Source of the DNA: Leptolyngbya sp. FACHB-8 | GTDB taxonomy: Bacteria > Cyanobacteriota > Cyanobacteriia > Elainellales > Elainellaceae | Direction: 5' to 3' | Assembly: GCF_014695575.1 (NCBI RefSeq) | Contig: NZ_JACJOO010000062.1 | Location: 1 to 64,000 of the forward strand | Length of the DNA stretch: 64,000 nucleotides | In this document: one piece after another, positions 62,989 to 64,000 of the stretch | Position numbering within the stretch: position 1 is the stretch's first letter | Layout: every line of letters starts with the position of its first letter | The notes under the pieces: generated by a model | What the model was told of the DNA's origin: nothing | Seen by the model: the letters and a program-made list of their open reading frames with translations, nothing else | Database searches by the model: none | Translations under genes and position numbers: made by a program

Positions 62989-64000
62989 CTAAACGGCTGC
63001 TTTAGGACGTTGCACAATCAACTCCGCCACTCGTCGTCGATCGGGGCTGACACCCACCAGGCGAATGTAGTCTTGCGGATACTCAGCCATGCAGGCTTTG
63101 AGCCCAGCGATCGCCACATCCAGCGTACTCTCAAAGCTGCCGTAACATTGCCACGACCCAATGCGGAACCGTCGCTCATTCACATGCTCAATTCCGATTC
63201 GATGGTTAGTATTCAGGAGGCGTTCGAGTTCAGCGATCGCCTCTGCAGGAATAGCATCGTTGGAACCGTTGTGATCGGTAGAGGGATAATGGGCTATCGG
63301 TTTTGGGGGGCTGGCAGGAGCACTATTCCTTTCCTCAATCGGCCGCTTTTTGCCATCTACCGCCTGCTTATCTGCGACCGATCCCTGGCCGTCTGCCCGC
63401 TGCCCGCCGCCATCCATCCGAGGCTGAAGTGCAGAGTGATACTCCTCAACCAGCCGCAACTCCCGAATCCGCTCTTGCTCGCGCACCATGCGTCGACCAA
63501 TTTCAATAAGATGAGGCAGGCTGAAGTCGGGCCGATGAAACTCAGTAGGTTTGCCGTCACTGTGAACGACTTTTTGGGAAATGTGTTCAAGACCAATGGT
63601 TTGAATCAGGTTACGAACCTGTTCATCGTAAAGTTGCGCTCGCAATGCACTAAAGAAATCAATTGCCTGATTCGGAAAGGTATCCACCAGGGTTTCCACC
63701 TCACCAGGGCTGAGATCCTTGTCGAAGATGCCTCCGATGATGCCAAGGCGATCGCTCCGATCCGGATCCCAGAAAAACTTCTCCATCCGCCCATCACGAA
63801 CCAGGGGCGCATACAGCGTCGAAAAGTCGTTCCCCGTCAAAATAATGGGAATACGCTGCACAGGTTCGGCATCATAACTGCCAGGAAGCTGCACATTCGT
63901 AGGGTTATCCGCAATATTCATCAACGTGGCGTTCACCAGCTGAGTGTTGACCGTGTACTGCGTCTGAGAATCAACCCGACCAATCCCCGCATCCACGTCA
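62989..64000 (-). CDS. rca: Rubisco activase with SSUL domain (5' truncated by window)
   Basis: The last 337 codons of a minus-strand gene continuing past the right edge; the preceding codon is Asp, giving N-terminal-side D-V-D-A-G-I-G-R. The AAA+ part holds [12 protein letters not shown] and [14 protein letters not shown], characteristic of Rubisco activase. A Gln/Asp/Pro-rich linker (about 195-240) joins a C-terminal RbcS-like (SSUL) domain with [18 protein letters not shown]. The SSUL tail recruits activase into beta-carboxysomes. The gene is intact at its 3' end. Confidence 0.95.
   Translation of the reverse strand, partial: DVDAGIGRVDSQTQYTVNTQLVNATLMNIADNPTNVQLPGSYDAEPVQRIPIILTGNDFSTLYAPLVRDGRMEKFFWDPDRSDRLGIIGGIFDKDLSPGEVETLVDTFPNQAIDFFSALRAQLYDEQVRNLIQTIGLEHISQKVVHSDGKPTEFHRPDFSLPHLIEIGRRMVREQERIRELRLVEEYHSALQPRMDGGGQRADGQGSVADKQAVDGKKRPIEERNSAPASPPKPIAHYPSTDHNGSNDAIPAEAIAELERLLNTNHRIGIEHVNERRFRIGSWQCYGSFESTLDVAIAGLKACMAEYPQDYIRLVGVSPDRRRVAELIVQRPKAAV

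Overview
The window comes from a cyanobacterium, most likely a beta-cyanobacterium with beta-carboxysomes. The evidence is a tandem-BMC shell protein (CcmP), a Rubisco activase with an SSUL (RbcS-like) tail at the right edge, a CmpR-type LysR regulator, MenB, a Tic22-family protein, FeSOD, an EGY-type site-2 protease, DUF3155, and very frequent HIP1 (GCGATCGC) octamers. I did not recognise any tRNA, rRNA or CRISPR array. Genes lie on both strands, mostly singly or in pairs. Several starts are TTG or GTG (ccmP, cmpR, DUF3155, thrC, MATE, EamA).

Layout. 1-8 kb: the edge of a probable IS630-type transposase, a duplicated MazG-like protein, a metal-site-depleted MBL-fold protein, a site-2 protease, a coiled-coil protein and thrC. 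8-20 kb: a lipoprotein solute receptor, Tic22, prmC, a TsaC-like protein, miaB, a secreted-type metalloprotease, a DHH-like protein, DAHP synthase behind a terminator-like leader hairpin, and an aminotransferase. 20-31 kb is an accessory-looking stretch: EamA exporter, LLM flavin monooxygenase, BBE-type flavin oxidase, DUF917 protein, and a 1285-residue soluble adenylyl cyclase-like protein (two cyclase domains, AAA ATPase, helical repeats). 31-41 kb: pgm, menB, then two paralogous membrane-anchored TPR plus periplasmic-binding proteins beside a Ser/Thr kinase with C-terminal membrane helices (a possible split receptor kinase), and ppk1. 42-52 kb: sodB, secD-secF, fasciclin protein, MATE exporter, cmpR, and a TPP riboswitch ahead of an SSS-family transporter (probable thiamine or HMP importer). 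52-64 kb: DUF3155, GAF histidine kinase, RTX protein, small secreted protein plus PPOX flavoprotein, TMEM14, CPA1 antiporter, ccmP, a duplicated PepSY-like membrane protein, a PiuC-type dioxygenase and rca.

The most striking non-coding signal is a large set of intergenic long palindromes. They have near-perfect arms of about 15-36 nt and loops often of only 3 nt. They fall into at least six families with conserved outer ends but different cores. One copy is flanked by an exact 15-bp direct repeat and another by an exact 7-bp repeat at its family-defined ends. Copies differ from each other by paired, compensatory changes. They look like a family of small mobile palindromic elements whose arms are kept identical, and no autonomous partner is visible here.

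The carbon-concentrating theme (cmpR, ccmP, rca, and a cyclase whose bicarbonate-pocket residues are substituted) recurs but is dispersed rather than forming one operon.
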